A stretch of DNA of 64,000 nt, from positions 1-64,000 of the forward strand of contig QRDG01001901.1 in assembly GCA_012064385.1 (NCBI GenBank). The letters run 5' to 3'. Below the pieces are notes generated by a model, which was not told the DNA's origin, ran no database searches, and saw only the letters and a program-made list of their open reading frames with translations. Origin of the DNA: Puccinellia tenuiflora. Its lineage: Eukaryota; Streptophyta; Magnoliopsida; Poales; Poaceae. Shown piece by piece: positions 1-12,338 of this stretch (positions within the stretch are counted from its first letter, which is position 1; every line of letters begins with the position of its first letter). Made by a program: the position numbers and the translations under genes.

Positions 1-746
1 ACCACGGGTACCTGACAATCGCGACATCGACAAGCCACAGCTGAAGGACCAGGTGACCCCGTCACCTCCAACCCGGCGAACAACACGGAGGACCCGGAGC
101 CCGAACGCTCGGCAGGAGGCCAGGCTCACTCCCAGGTTTCCCCTCTGTATGGTAAAGAGGATAAGCTTGCCAGCTCATGCAGGAAGCTCCAAGAAGACTT
201 GGGCACCAAGAAGGTGAAGGCAATGCGCGGGGACATGGCCGGTGGGGGTGTCAGCCCCTGACCACCTCGCTTTCCAAAAGGTGGACGACTGCACCTAACC
301 CCTTGGGAGGAATACTTGGACGAGAGGAGGCCACGTCGCCTCCTAAAGACCGCTGTGGTTTTTTCCCGCCTACAACCCCCCACACTCCTCGCATGCCCCT
401 GTGGGATCCCCTTAGCCTATAAAAGGAGGACCAATGCATGGATGAGGAGGAGGTTGGGCTAAGCAGAGGGTAGGACAAGATCAGAAGGAACTGAAGCCAA
501 GACTAGCTAGGGCCAAGAGGCTAGAGCGAGAGGTGAACACCTCCGGGTAGGATCTGCTCATAGTCTACCTCTAGCCACCACCTTCCAGGTTCTCACCCGC
601 GACCATCCTTCTAAGCCACACCATGATGATCCACTCAATCCAGACATGCAGGAGTAGTGCTTTTAGCCTCCGGGCGGCCTGAACCTGGGTAAAATCTCTG
701 TGTCCCTGTGTTGCTCACTTGTATGTTGATCGGAGAGCTTGGCGAG
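1..746 (+). mobile_element. Left part of a gypsy-type LTR, interrupted by a copia insertion
   Basis: This stretch reads as the inner part of a long LTR on the plus strand. It has a TATA box (TATAAAA at 418-424), then the segment with 'gaacctgggtaaaa' near 680 that recurs in many Triticeae gypsy LTRs just before their 3' end. The LTR resumes at 8893 after the inserted copia element and ends at about 8988 with 'gagacacgaca'. The left end lies outside the window. The small open frames between 126 and 478 overlap one another on both strands and show no recognisable domain, so I do not call them genes. Confidence 0.6.
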
Positions 747-751
747 GTACT

Positions 752-985
752 TGAAAGTGCATGGTTGCCGCCATGTGTAGTTTTGGTAATTAATAACAAT
801 CTCTATGGATTAACGTTTGTATTGAGCTACTTGTAGGTGTGTCCATTTGCGTTGCTTGATCTCCATTTGTTGGAGTCAAGGCTAAGGAGAGAAGATTATA
901 TGTTGATCAAGGCTAAGTGTGAGTTGATCAACACTCAAGTCCTTGTGAAGATATGCCAAAGAGTGCCTCTCCCATATTGGTGTAT
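752..985 (+). repeat. Truncated 5' LTR of the copia element
   Basis: Positions 752-985 match 6656-6889 of the 3' LTR with few differences. The match stops abruptly at 'ttggtgtat', after which this copy runs directly into gag coding sequence. About 2 kb of LTR, the primer-binding site and the gag start are therefore missing, removed by one deletion. Confidence 0.85.
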
Positions 986-3048
986 ATATCTAGATGCTCT
1001 AGCTTCTAATGAGTTTTGCAAATTTTTGAGTGTTTTAGTTTTTGAGTCAATCATGCCTCTTCGGAACGCTCATGAATTATGGACAAAGCTTGAAGATAAA
1101 TATGGCAAGTCCATGACCATTGAGGATGATTGTTCTCCCTCCACCTCCGGCCTTGATGAGTTCTCAATTTCGTCTACTTCACCAAAATGTGGTAAGCCAC
1201 AAACTAATGTGATGGTGAGTAGTAATAGGTGTTGCAATAATGATAGTGTGTTCATTGTTGATGATCCTTCATCTCTATCTTATTGCAATGCTCTATCTTT
1301 GGACCTAAACACATATATCACTATAAATGTCATACATGCTAGTGTTTATAGTCCTTGCATATCATCCAAAAATTGTTTGGATAAATCTCTTGATGATATG
1401 CTTGCTTTATCTTGTTGCCATGATAAAAATGCTTGTGTTCCCTCTAATTCTAGTATTATTAACAATGTAGAGGAAACCCGATTTTCTATGCAACAAGATG
1501 TGAACTTAAGTAGTTCCTTATTTAATTGTTCTTCTTCATCAACCATCTTTTGCCTTATGGCTAAATCCTCAACTAGTGATGATAATGATAATAATTATGA
1601 AGAAGATGATGAGGATGATGAATCCTTTCATGAGAAAGGACTAATGGTTCTTAAGGCCCTTCCTAAAAAAATGCTCATGCTATCCTCTTTGAAATTATGG
1701 AAACCCTAATTGAGCGTGGGCTTACTATTAAGGCTTTGGAAAAAAGCCTTGAAGAAAGGGAAGGATTGAAAGAGAGGATGCGGATGAAAAAGCCTCTTTA
1801 GAGTATGCCCTTGAGGAAGAGAATGAGCCTTGGGTTTCTCTTGAGGAGAAACTCGAATCTATTGAGGAGTCTCATAACGAAATAATTGCTAAAATCATTA
1901 AAGAACGTGACCATGCTCATGCTAAATATAAAGTCACTAAAAAGGAAAATGCTAAGATGAATGATGAGCTTGCCAAGTTGTCTTCTTCCATTCTTAATGT
2001 TAATGATGCTTGTGCTACTAACTCCACTTCTCGTGAAGCATCTATTTTGAAGGAGAATGTTGAGCTAAGGGCTCAACTTGAGTTGCTAACTAGCAAGTAT
2101 GGGAATTTTGAAGAAAGTCATTAAAAGCTCTCTAGCTCTAATGATGATCTTCTAGCATCACATGCTAGTCTAAAGTTAGCTCATGAGGCCATCACTACAA
2201 AGATAACATCTTGTGAGTCTCATGTGGACAATGGCACAACTTCTACTAAAAATGCTATAATGCCATGTGCTAGTCCTAGTAGTTCATCCACTCGTAATGT
2301 TGGCACATCTTGTGATGAATTACTTTCCATGCCTTGTTGCTCTAACAATGATGGTTCTACCTCCTCTAGTACTTGTGTTGCCACTAACCATGTAGAGGAA
2401 AGAAATGAGGCCAAGGCCCAAGCCACTTCTATGAAGAAAGGCTTGTAAAAGCGTCATGAAGGGAAGAGTGCACTTGACAACATGTTGAGTGTGCAACAAT
2501 CCCCCAATTACAAGAGTGGACTTGGATTCAACTCCAACAACAAGTCCAAGATTGATAAGAAGAAGGGGCAAGAACAAGTCAAGAATCCAGCCAAGATTAC
2601 TTGCTTCAAGTGCAAGATTGAAGGGCACCATGTTAGGGATTGCCCAATGAAGAAGAAGCCTCTTAGTGAGAAGCAACTACGGAAGCGGCCTCTTGTTCAA
2701 TCTCATGCTCTACCACGAGTTGAACAAAGGCCACCTTCTAAGAAGACTCAAGTCAATGCTCCTCAAGACGAGGAGCCCATTAAGAAGAAAGAGAAGAGTC
2801 GATGTTGCTACCTTTGCCGTGGCAAGGGTCACTTTGCTTCTTCATGCACCATCGGTAACCTATCCAACCCCATCTTAATTGATGATGCTTATTCACTTAG
2901 AAAGGATAGAGTTGGCAACGTGTTTGCCAAATATGTGGGAACTCAAAGTGGTGTCAAGAAAATAACCATTTGGGTTGCCAAACCTATTGTGACTAACCTC
3001 TTAGGACCAACTTGGTTGGGGACCAACAAGCTCAAACTTGATCAATAG
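986..3048 (+). pseudogene. Broken gag of the copia element
   Basis: The gag capsid protein packages retrotransposon RNA. The first part (frame open to 1709) has the 'AHELWTKLEDKYGK' signature of UBN2-type copia gag near 1070-1115, followed by Ser/Asn-rich and acidic stretches. The reading then shifts by a frameshift near 1660-1700 into a charged, coiled-coil-like region with a TAA at about 2122 and a TAA near 2446. The last part (2482-3048) holds two CCHC zinc knuckles: C-x2-C-x4-H-x4-C at 2602-2643 and a second at 2806-2847. It ends 'KLKLDQ' then TAG, where an intact relative would continue into protease. The original start codon is lost in the 5' deletion. Confidence 0.8.
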
Positions 3049-6000
3049 GTTGTGTTGGAGGACATTGGAGACTTGGCTATCATTTGAAGAATTAAGGGAT
3101 CTTCATGATTATATTTCCTCAAGCCAAGTCATTTGGATTATATTGTCATATCTCATATCCTATGTTCCTCCTTGTGGTAACTTGTATTTACATTATATAT
3201 ACATTGAAAGTTGCTTGCTCCCTTGCATGTGTTAGTTTTGTTCCTAGCATGTGCTTGTATATGATATGCTACTTTCTTACTTGTCTTGTTATTCAAGGTT
3301 GGGTATATTAGTTGTGTATCATGTATGTGTAACTTGTGTGTTGAGCTTTATTGGATCTTGTGTGGATTTCATTTGGCTCTTTGAGATATTAATGGGCTAT
3401 CCCATTTTGGGGGAGTGATATGCGTTGTGCACTTCACAAACCTGAAAATGTGTGTACATGAGGAATACCATTTAGTATTGATATATCTAGATTATCTAGT
3501 CACTATGTGGTATGTCATACTCATGAGAAATTCAAATTCTATAATATCCATTAATTTCTCTAGCTCATTTTTATTTGCCTCTTGTTTAAAAATAAATGGT
3601 TTATCACATTATGGGGGATTAATAAGCTATGTGCATATTACAATCCTAGGAAATGTGAACATTTGAGGTTGTGCCACTTGGAGTTGATATTGCAAATTAT
3701 CTTATTCCTATGTGGCATGTTTGCTCGAACAAGTTCCAATTTTCATTTTGATTATCCTTTGGCTCTTATTTGTGTGAGTTTGCTTGGTGTGGCTTTTCTC
3801 TAATATGCATTTCTATATATTATTTGAGAAACCATTTGTTACATATTATTCTAACCATGGCCTTGCCGGTTGGTTTGAATAGTTGAAACTACCAACAAAC
3901 TTTATTAAAATATGGTGTTTGATTTCTTATCTCTTGCCATATAATTTATCTTGTGAGGATGACCTTGGATATCTCTACTCACCGGGAAAATATTTCCTTA
4001 TACTCATTGTCCTTGGACAATTGATATTCACACTTGTGGTAGAATATTTTCGTTCATCTTCATATTGGCTCTTGCATAGAATTGTCTTATTTATTGCCAA
4101 GTGTTTTGTTTTTACTCCCATTGTCTTCCTTGCCTCTTGCATGGATCCTAATTTTCAATTGGTAGTGTTTAGTGTTGTAAATAAAATATGGAGAGTAATG
4201 ATCCCTTGTGCGTGCATTTTGTATTCAAATACAAAAATCAAAGATAATGCATGAATCTTGCGAGAGCATTCCTTTTTATTTAGAACACTATCCTATTATC
4301 AATATTTGATCCTTTCAATTGGCACTTGATTTCTATCTTATGTGTTTATGGAAGACAAACCTTTTTCCTTGATGCTTTGTGCCATCATAAAAGTGTAGAG
4401 AGTGCTTGGTTTATTTGTCGTAACCTTGATCTCCTTGGGAGTTTGCTTTCTCATGTCTTGATTTGTGTTGTACCTTCTTGAATGAGAAATGCCATTTGGG
4501 CATGTATCCTATATTTATCTTCTTTGCCTTTTTTGCTTTGCTTTGGTACCATCAATTGGTATCACTTGGAATTTGATATCTTCTCCATAGGTATTTGTTT
4601 TAATTGATACTTATTGTGGGAGTTTTGATATCTTATTTCTTTATTTTACTTTACTTGATTTCGTTCAAGTATTATCCTCTTCTTGGTATCTTTTCTCCTA
4701 GTTGGTATCTTATTTTCAATTGGTGTCTTATTGATTGTGTGTTGTTTTGATTCGATTCCTATTGATATCACACTTCACGTGTTGATGTGTTTTGGAATCA
4801 ATCATATGTTGATTTTATTGTTTCCTCAGTCATGTGTTGATTTGGATTTTGCTATAATTTGGACAACCTTTTTGTGTCACACTTTGGTGTGCCCTCTTCT
4901 TGGTTTACTTGGTGTTTTTGTCCAAATTGTATCTCATTCGGTTCTAGAAAGTCTTTGCATGCACATTTACTAATTTATATTATTATAGCATGCTTATCTT
5001 TCTTGATCCAATATATTGGGTATACCCCACCGAATCCTATCTCGGCTAAGATGTGCATGAAATTCAATTTCATATCAATATGCACATATTTATATGGAGT
5101 ATGTACTATGTATTGTAGTTCATCTAACTACTATGGGACCCAATGAGTTTGGGAACCATGTTGTACTTGAATTTTGTTTTAGGTACAATGGAGATGCATT
5201 GGATGCTTGCCTCATTCATAAGGAAGTTGTTCTCACCATGTGATTATTGGAGTCAAGCGTTGATGATAAACAAAATCTCATCTTCTTCATCGTCAATGTA
5301 TCTCGGTAACAAGTATCTACCTCATGCATACTTTTCTAATCTCAACCTTGCATAGGTTGCTTCTTGGCATGAAAGTTTCTATTTGCAATTGTTGTGGTTT
5401 TGGCTTATTTTCTTCACTTGGTATATCTTTGTGATATTTGTGATGAATTTGCAAAAACCTTTTCTTCAATTGGTATTATTTGTTTGTGATACTTGTTGCC
5501 TATATCAAAGCATCTTCACTATCTCTTGTCCCCTTAGTGATATGTGTGATGTCTTTGATGTATTTGAAGTTCATTTATATACAATGAGATAAATTTGAGC
5601 TATGTGCTATGCTTTTAAGCAACAATCTCGTTTGTATATTTATGACTTCCTTTTGGATACCTTGGTCTCTCCTTCATCGACCATTTCATATGTGTAAGTT
5701 TCTTTGTGGATGCATATCACCAACAATTTGTCTACTTAGAAACCTATACATATGAGAGAGGTCACCTTTTATTTGGTATCCTATTTCCTTCAAGCCACCT
5801 TGTTTTTCATCTAAAATTCTTTGGTGGCTCCAAATTTGCTTCATGAGTGTGTATCTTAATTTTATTTGCATCATTGCACACTCATGTGTTTGTTGATGAT
5901 CTTTGTCCTCATGCTTACCTTGGTGAGTATGTTGATTCTTATTAGCTAGATGCTCTCACAAGATTTTGTCTTTTTCAATTGGTTTCATTTTCCAATTGGT

Positions 6001-6641
6001 ATCCTTGAGCTTTCAAACATCTCTTATTTTTTAAAGATCCTTTTATCTTGGTTGGGCCTATCTTATGATTGAATCTTCGAAAATTGGTATCTCCTTATGG
6101 CTCAACCATATCTTTGGTGCAAGTGCTTTGTTTTGCTTTAGTTTTTACACACTTGCACTTGTTGAGTGTTCTAGATGATTTTGGGGGAGTGAGGATTCCA
6201 TATTTGTGCACTCCTCAATAGTTCATGAACATTGGGGAGCTTCTCTATTTTTATTTAGAACTCTTGGTTTCGATCTTTTTGATTGCTTATCTCCTTTTGG
6301 GGATATGTTTAGAGATATATCTTCTATTTGCAATATTTGATCCTCAATATAGTTTGATTCCCTTCAAATACTCTTCATTGGATATGTGCATTTTTTTACA
6401 CTCGTATCTTGAGAAATGCACACGTTTTGGAGGAATTCATATTATATTGTCCTTCTAATTTTTTCCTCCCATTTAGGCAATCGATGCCAATGGGGGAGAA
6501 GTTTAGAGGATTTAAGGGAATTTGGGTCTTATGTTTTTGTTGCATTTGCCTTTAATGCACTTGCATCCTTGCTTGTTTGTCTTGCAAGGATGCTCTATTC
6601 TTTATATAAACCCTCTTAAAAAGGGATTGTCATCAATTACC
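3049..6641 (+). other. T-rich spacer of the copia element, no pol
   Basis: No protease, integrase or reverse transcriptase motif can be read in any frame; the frames are short and broken. The stretch is T-rich and repeatedly carries TTGGTATC-type motifs (for example near 4519, 4683, 4702, 5769, 5992 and 6082). Polypurine-like 'tgggggag' motifs occur at about 3408, 6183 and 6490 besides the one at the LTR. It may be a strongly decayed pol or an unrelated spacer. Confidence 0.6.
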
Positions 6642-6655
6642 AAAATGGGGGAGAT
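6642..6655 (+). promoter_or_regulatory. Polypurine tract of the copia element
   Basis: The run AAAATGGGGGAGAT lies directly before the 3' LTR start (TGAAAGTG at 6656), the position expected for priming of plus-strand DNA. Confidence 0.75.
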
Positions 6656-7482
6656 TGAAAGTGCATGGTTGCCCCCATGTGTGGTTTTGATAATTAATGA
6701 CAATCTCTATGGACTAACGTTTGTATTGAGCTACTTGTAGGTGTGTCCATTTGCGTTGCTTGATCTCCATTTGCTGGAGTCAAGACTAAGGGAAGAAGAT
6801 TATATGTTGATCAATGCTAAGTGCGAGTTGATCAACACTCAAGTCCTTGTGAAGATATGCCGAAGAGTGCCTCTCCCATATTGGTGTATGGGGGCAACAT
6901 GTGAGTCTTCACCAAGCGAAGCGCAATCAAGTAAGGTGGTTCGTGTTGAGGAGATGAAGATCGTTATCATCGACGTCAAGTGGATTATGCGCAAGGAAAA
7001 GGTATGATCTTGATAGGATTTCTATTTTACCGGTCTCATGATGTTAGTTCAGAGACCGGGTTATAGGATAGACAGCCGTACTATCAAGAGGGGCTCTCAA
7101 CCAAGTATCTTGATCATATCGTTTGTGGAGAGCTCAAACCTTTGCATCCTTGCAATCATCTTTATTGGTTCTTTATTTGACTCTTATCGTGGTGTGGTCT
7201 CGGTGCTTGTCGTGCTTGTCATGACAAGGCCAAGTTCACTGAAAACGGTTTTCGTATGCGTCTTCTTTTGAGTTTTCGGTGTTGGAGTTTTTGCCGGTTC
7301 ATCCACGTGGAAGGTTTCACTCTTCCATTTATTTGCAAAATCTCCCTTGCTTGGTTTCAATATTTTCACTTTTTATTGTGCAAGCTCTTGTCGTCCTCTT
7401 TCCAAAAAAATTGGATTCGCCTCGATTGGAGTTACCTCGCAAAAGTTATTCAGTTTTAGGCTTCTGCAGTTTTCTCTGTCTG

Positions 7483-7843
7483 GCGGTAGTACCGCTCCTC
7501 CTGGAGTGGAACTACTAATGCTCAGCGGCTACTACCCCTGGCGGTAGTACCGCGGAGGTACCGATATCTTCAGGCAGCGGTACTACCGCCAGAGGTATCG
7601 CTAGACCCTTTCTCCGTACTGATATCCCTCCGGTACCCTGGCGGTAGCAGCCACGTTTTACCGCTGTGACCCTTAGGATTTATTCGAAGGGGTCCAGCGG
7701 TAGTACCGGCCGCCCACCGATAGTACCGCTCGCCTGGAGTGCAGCGGCCTCTCTGAGGTACCGCAACCGCTGGGTGCTGTGGTACCCTAGGTACCGCCCG
7801 GATATCAGCGGCGGTAGTACCGCTACATCAGCGGTAGTACCGC
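7483..7843 (+). promoter_or_regulatory. Array of GCGGTAGTACCGC palindromes in the LTR U3
   Basis: The 13-base near-palindrome GCGGTAGTACCGC occurs at 7483-7495, 7541-7553, 7811-7823 and 7831-7843, with GCGGTACTACCGC at 7577-7589 and degenerate copies near 7641, 7696-7708 and 7719-7729. The array ends about 45 bases before the TATA box. The position suggests repeated protein-binding sites or hairpins in the U3 promoter; the function is inferred. Confidence 0.7.
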
Positions 7844-7888
7844 TATGTGCGAATTCTGCACATAACGGTCACTTTTTTTTGGAGGAGC

Positions 7889-7896
7889 TATAAATA
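7889..7896 (+). promoter_or_regulatory. Probable TATA box of the copia LTR
   Basis: TATAAATA sits 45 bases after the last palindrome and before a pyrimidine-rich stretch, a typical U3/R arrangement in a plant LTR. Confidence 0.6.
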
Positions 7897-8892
7897 GCCT
7901 CCTTCTTCCCCAAGTTTAGGTGGCCCAGTTTTTCTCTCTCTCCTCCATTGTATGACCTCGAAAAACTTGGGTCTCTCTAAATCCCTCCAATGATTCTTGC
8001 CCATCTATAGGCATTCAAGAGAGGAGATCTAGATCTACGTTTCCACTGAACAATCTCTCCTCTAAGTGAGGGGAACCTAGTGGATCTAGTTCTTGGAGTT
8101 CTTTTGCGGTTCTCCTCTTTGTTCTTCCTCTCTTATTCCCCAATAGCATCTGTTGCTTTGTTGGAATTTGAGAGTGAAGGATTTGAGCACTTGTGCTCTT
8201 GCCATTGCATTTGGTGCATCGGCTTGCTCTCTCCACGAAGATTCGTGGAAGTTGAAGTTTGAGAAGCTTGTTACTCTTGGGTGCATTGTGTTCCGAAGAG
8301 CTTGTGCCTCTTGGGTGCATTGTGTACCCTAGACGGTTGGTGGTGTCGCGAAGACTTCGAGTTGTGAAGCTTTGGGCAAGGTTTGGGAGCCCCCGATTGA
8401 GTTGTGGGTGTGTGCCCCAAGATCATTGTAAAGGCTCCGGATTCCGCCTTGAAGGATTCCGATAGTGGAAGGTGAACCTAACCCTTGGGGTGAGGTTCAT
8501 CGGAGAATAGGGTGAGGCCTTTTGTGGCATCTTGAGTAGGCCTTTTGTGGCGAGCTCACACCCCTCCAACGAGACGTACTCCCTTAACAAGGAGGAACTC
8601 GGGAATACATCCTCGTCTCCGTGTGCCTCGGTTATTTCTATACCGAGCTATTTACTTATGCAATTTACATTGTGATAGCCTTCGTGCTTGAAGTTTTATA
8701 TCTTGCTATCACCTTGTTGTTTGTCTTGCTTAGCATAAGTTGTTGGTGCACATAGGTGAGCCTAGTTTATTTAGGTTGTTGGCTTGTTAATTTAATCACT
8801 AGTTTTATTACGCAATTGTCAAGCCTTAAACCGGAAAAGTTTTAATCGCCTATTCACCCCCTCTGGGCGACATCGTTTGTTTTTTCAGTACT

Positions 8893-9301
8893 CCCGGGAA
8901 AGGTGTCTTCCAGCCTCCTTAGCACCCCATGCTGAACCTAAAAAGGGGGTATCCTTTACTCCTGGTGTCCGTGATCCGAGACACGACATGATGTAACTCA
9001 ATGATCAATGAGCTCAAAGCTGAGGTCATAGGTCTTCCTAAGAATGGTCAAAACATCTCGGTTGGTCGAGCTCATGTTCTAGATGATCTGCATCTCAATC
9101 ATGACCTCCAAGGTGAGGTCATTGGTGTTTCTTAGAATGATCAACACAAGTTGGTCGAGCTTAAAATTCTTGCCTTTGAGGAAATTCTTCCATCCCGGCT
9201 TGCCGAAAACAATACGGTCGTCAGTTTTCGTGGTGTACGTTATGGTGGTGACAACCCCTGCTGCTCCAAGTCATAGTCCAGCATTGCCTTCAGTTGGCAG
9301 G
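8893..9301 (+). mobile_element. End of the interrupted gypsy LTR and an unassigned flank
   Basis: 8893-8988 continues the LTR that began before 747 and ends 'ccgtgatccgagacacgaca'. From 8989 to 9301 I recognise no element. Two imperfect direct repeats are visible: a block around 9010-9070 and one around 9105-9170, both with 'gaggtcat', 'aatg-tcaa' and 'ttggtcgagct'. No convincing coding region was found. Confidence 0.45.
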
Positions 9302-10861
9302 TGATACCCACAAGTATAGGGGATCGTTGATATCTTTGATGTGTAAGTATTAGTATCGATCCCACGAGGAGTAGAAGGTATAAGTATTTATCCTCTCAAA
9401 TAAGAGTGTCACTTCTCTTATTATCTATGCACTAGACAAACTAAAATGATTAAATGATGCAAGTGTTTTTGGGTTTTTGGTGTAGAGTTTGCAATAAAGT
9501 AAAAAGCTGAAATTAAAATATGACAAGTGAAAGCTCTCAAAGAGAGAAAGCCCAATCCTCTATGCAGCAAGAGGACAAGCTTGAGTGGTGTGTTTCTTAT
9601 AGGTGTGTTTCTGAGAGGACAAGCTACATGGATTTCATGGCATAAATATTTCTAGAACAACAAGGTAAACATTTTGTCAAGTTTTAATCTTCTTTGGACG
9701 GAGCCATAATTAGGTGTAGTTAAATAAATAAACTAAACCCCTTATGATGGATCATGTGGCCAAGTAAATGACTGCACAAGAATTATTAAGACATAAAGTC
9801 CCACCATAGCATTACACTCTAAGGTCCCCGATATAAATCCCCTCCTAATGTAACTTCATGTATTAGACCAAGGTTTACGTGTCCTCCTAGGTCCTACCCA
9901 TTCCTTCACACTAGTGTGATAGCACCTTCATGCATTACTCAATATATGGTGCACTTCATACATTGTACATCAAGACAATCATAAAAGATAAAACTTGACC
10001 AAATACTCAACACAAGTTAAGTGAAAATTATTGCCAATCCATCCTAGGCCCCCAGGAACATGAGAGAACTACTCACGACGTGAAGACATGATATGATTCA
10101 ATGGTATAAGTGATACAACACAATCTGAAAATATAATCTCCCCACAAAACAATGACAAGTAGCAATTCACAAACATGTAGAATAGTACTTAGACAATAGC
10201 TAGGGTTCGAACTATCTCAAAATATGAGGGGGATGAAGTGGATCACGAAGATGGTGATGGAGATGGTGCTGGTCTTGACGGTGGTGTTGATGGAGACTCC
10301 GGAGGGGGGATGGAGGAGCCTTCTGGAGGTGATTCTGGCGGCATTTCCCCCCCTCCGATCTTCTCCGGCGGCGGCCTTCTGTCTCGTGCTTCTTGGTTCT
10401 GTGTTTCTCCGCTGCCTCCTTCCGAAAGCCGTCGGGGGACTATTTTTATAGTCGGTTTTAGGTCAAGACGAAGCCACGGAGACGAAAACTGACGGCATCG
10501 GAGCCACGAGGCCCGAGATGGGGGGTCCTACGCGGCCAAGGAATCTGGCCATGTGGGCCCACCTCTTTTGGCCCTCGGGTCTTGGTTTGTTCGCTTCCTT
10601 CGCTCCTACGCTTCGTTCCTTCCAAAAAATGATCCCCGCAAAATATTAGGTCATTTGGACGTCGTTTGGGTCCCTGAAACATCAAAATATAGAAAATATG
10701 GTTTTCTGCCAGTGCAGGGTTAATTCCAGAAAAATAGGAATACTGTGAAATCTCCCCAAAATCCTTATAAAACAATGATATAACCCTTATATGATGCAAA
10801 TATGATTGAAATATGAGTATTATAATGCAAAGTTCATGTATGCATTTTACATGCATCAGCA
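9302..10861 (-). repeat. Complete 3' LTR of the minus-strand gypsy element
   Basis: 1560 bp. It carries a minus-strand TATA-like box (reverse complement of TATTTTTATA at 10441-10450) and a GC-rich stretch at 10230-10640. Most of it (9646-10861) is nearly identical to 21886-23098, and its right part resembles 56600-57168. Confidence 0.75.
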
Positions 10862-11644
10862 TCCCCAAGCTTAACCTATACTCGTCCTCGAGTATGAAGG
10901 TGATAAAACCAACATGGACTTTGCATTTTAATACTATCAATGGATATCAGAGATGATTACTATTGCTACATAAAGTCAAATGATTCATTCTTCAAAGGAG
11001 TAGCAATATGCAAGATAGATTATGAAGTGATATTTAATATTCAGTGTAAGGATGTTCAATGATAATTCACAAAGTGCAACATAGAAGAAGTACTATGGAC
11101 CAAATGTATGCATAATGAAAAGTAAAAACATCCTATGATGGTCATAGAGTACTCTTGTAAATCTGAATATAAAAGGTGGTCACTTTGGAAAGATATATAA
11201 ATGAGTAGAGGTAAAACAAGAATATGTTTCATCTAACTTCCAAATGCTTCTACTTAAGTTAATGTTTGCAATGTGGTATTCATTGGTGTCAATCTCTCAT
11301 TACCCCCATCATAACATCTTGAATGGTTAAAGTTTAAAGTGAAAGCAAATATGAGTAGTGTGATTGACAAAGTATTGGTTGAAAGCTTCATGCCCCGTGA
11401 ATACGAGTACCTAATGATGTAGCCCAACCCAACGTCACCACCATGTCAAGCATTCCAACATATGCCATGTTACCACAGACGTCAAAGGTGAACTCAATCC
11501 TCTCTACAAACCTCAATGCAACGCCTTTGGATGGTGTACTACCTAAGCGTCTACCCTTGTACATTACTAGGTGTCACACGACGAGTACGGGCGCCAAGGG
11601 AGACGCCGAGGGAGCCCAAGAGTCGAAGCCATCCAAGGCGTACG
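10862..11644 (-). other. Remnant interior of the minus-strand gypsy element
   Basis: 10862-11411 is non-coding and closely similar to 57169-57716, the region beside the polypurine tract in a related element, which confirms family and orientation. 11412-11644 does not match that relative. It has a short plus-strand open frame (11443-11649) with no recognised domain. It may be another fragment or a divergent part of the interior. Confidence 0.5.
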
Positions 11645-12338
11645 TGTAACATCCCAGAATTAATATAAGTATTATTAATTCCAAAAATGTGGGCCAACAA
11701 AAATTTTCTATTATTTTATGTGTGATTGCATGTATTTCATTGCTTGATGTGTGTGTTTGCTAAATGAAAATATGCATAAAGGAAAAGTAACAAAATAAAA
11801 ACATCAACACATAAAATCATGTGACAAGTGTCACACAAAATTCTCTAAGTAAGAAAAATTAATTTATTTTCAAAATGAACATTCAGTGGGGTGACATGAT
11901 GATCACTCCCACTTTGCTCTTACATCTTTTCCCTCTCCAAAAATACTTCTAAAAATCTTAAATTAGAATTCTATTTCTTTCTTTATTCTTTTCAAATCAC
12001 CAAATGTGCTATGATGCACTTATCAAATAAATTACATCATAGCATCAAAAGTCCCTGTTAATACCTATGAATCAAATCATGGAAATAAGTTTCAGAAATT
12101 TGAATTAGAATTTCATTGAAGCATTTCATCGAACACCTGGAGGGCAGAACCCATGTTCTTCCCCAAACCGATGAACTCAAGATCAAATCGACGGATTTGG
12201 AGGTTTATTCTTCGATTCCTTGCACCCCTCTACTCCTCTCCACCTCGCTAACCTGCCCAGCACCTCAAACCAACACGGGAGCCACCCTAGTGGTCGTGGT
12301 GATCATCAACACCAGGGGACCGGAGCACTGTCGCCATG

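Larger units (their letters stand above)
752..8887 (+). mobile_element. Gag-only copia-type LTR retrotransposon (SIRE/Maximus-like), TSD GTACT
   Basis: An 8.1-kb insertion bounded by the 5-bp duplication GTACT at 747-751 and 8888-8892. It begins TGAAAGTGCATGG and ends in TTTTTTCA. It holds a 234-bp remnant of the 5' LTR, a broken gag with two zinc knuckles, a 3.6-kb T-rich spacer without pol motifs, a polypurine tract and a complete 2.2-kb 3' LTR. The gag layout (UBN2-like start, coiled coil, CCHC knuckles, then a 'W-x-K-P-x-V-T-N' tail) is that of the SIRE/Maximus copia lineage; this assignment is from memory of the family. Protease, integrase and reverse transcriptase are absent, so it is a non-autonomous element or a deletion derivative. 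Confidence 0.85.
6656..8887 (+). repeat. Complete 3' LTR of the copia element
   Basis: 2232 bp, beginning TG and ending CA, flanked on the right by the TSD GTACT. It contains a cluster of palindromes (7483-7843), a TATA box (7889-7896) and a region near 7900-8600 with short frames and no recognisable domain. The last part, 'ttcaccccctctgggcgac', is a common copia LTR end in grasses. Confidence 0.85.

Noticed and set aside
7483..7843. Palindrome array considered as a CRISPR array
   Set aside because: Repeats are 13-base palindromes with irregular spacing inside a plant retrotransposon LTR; there are no uniform spacers and no cas genes.
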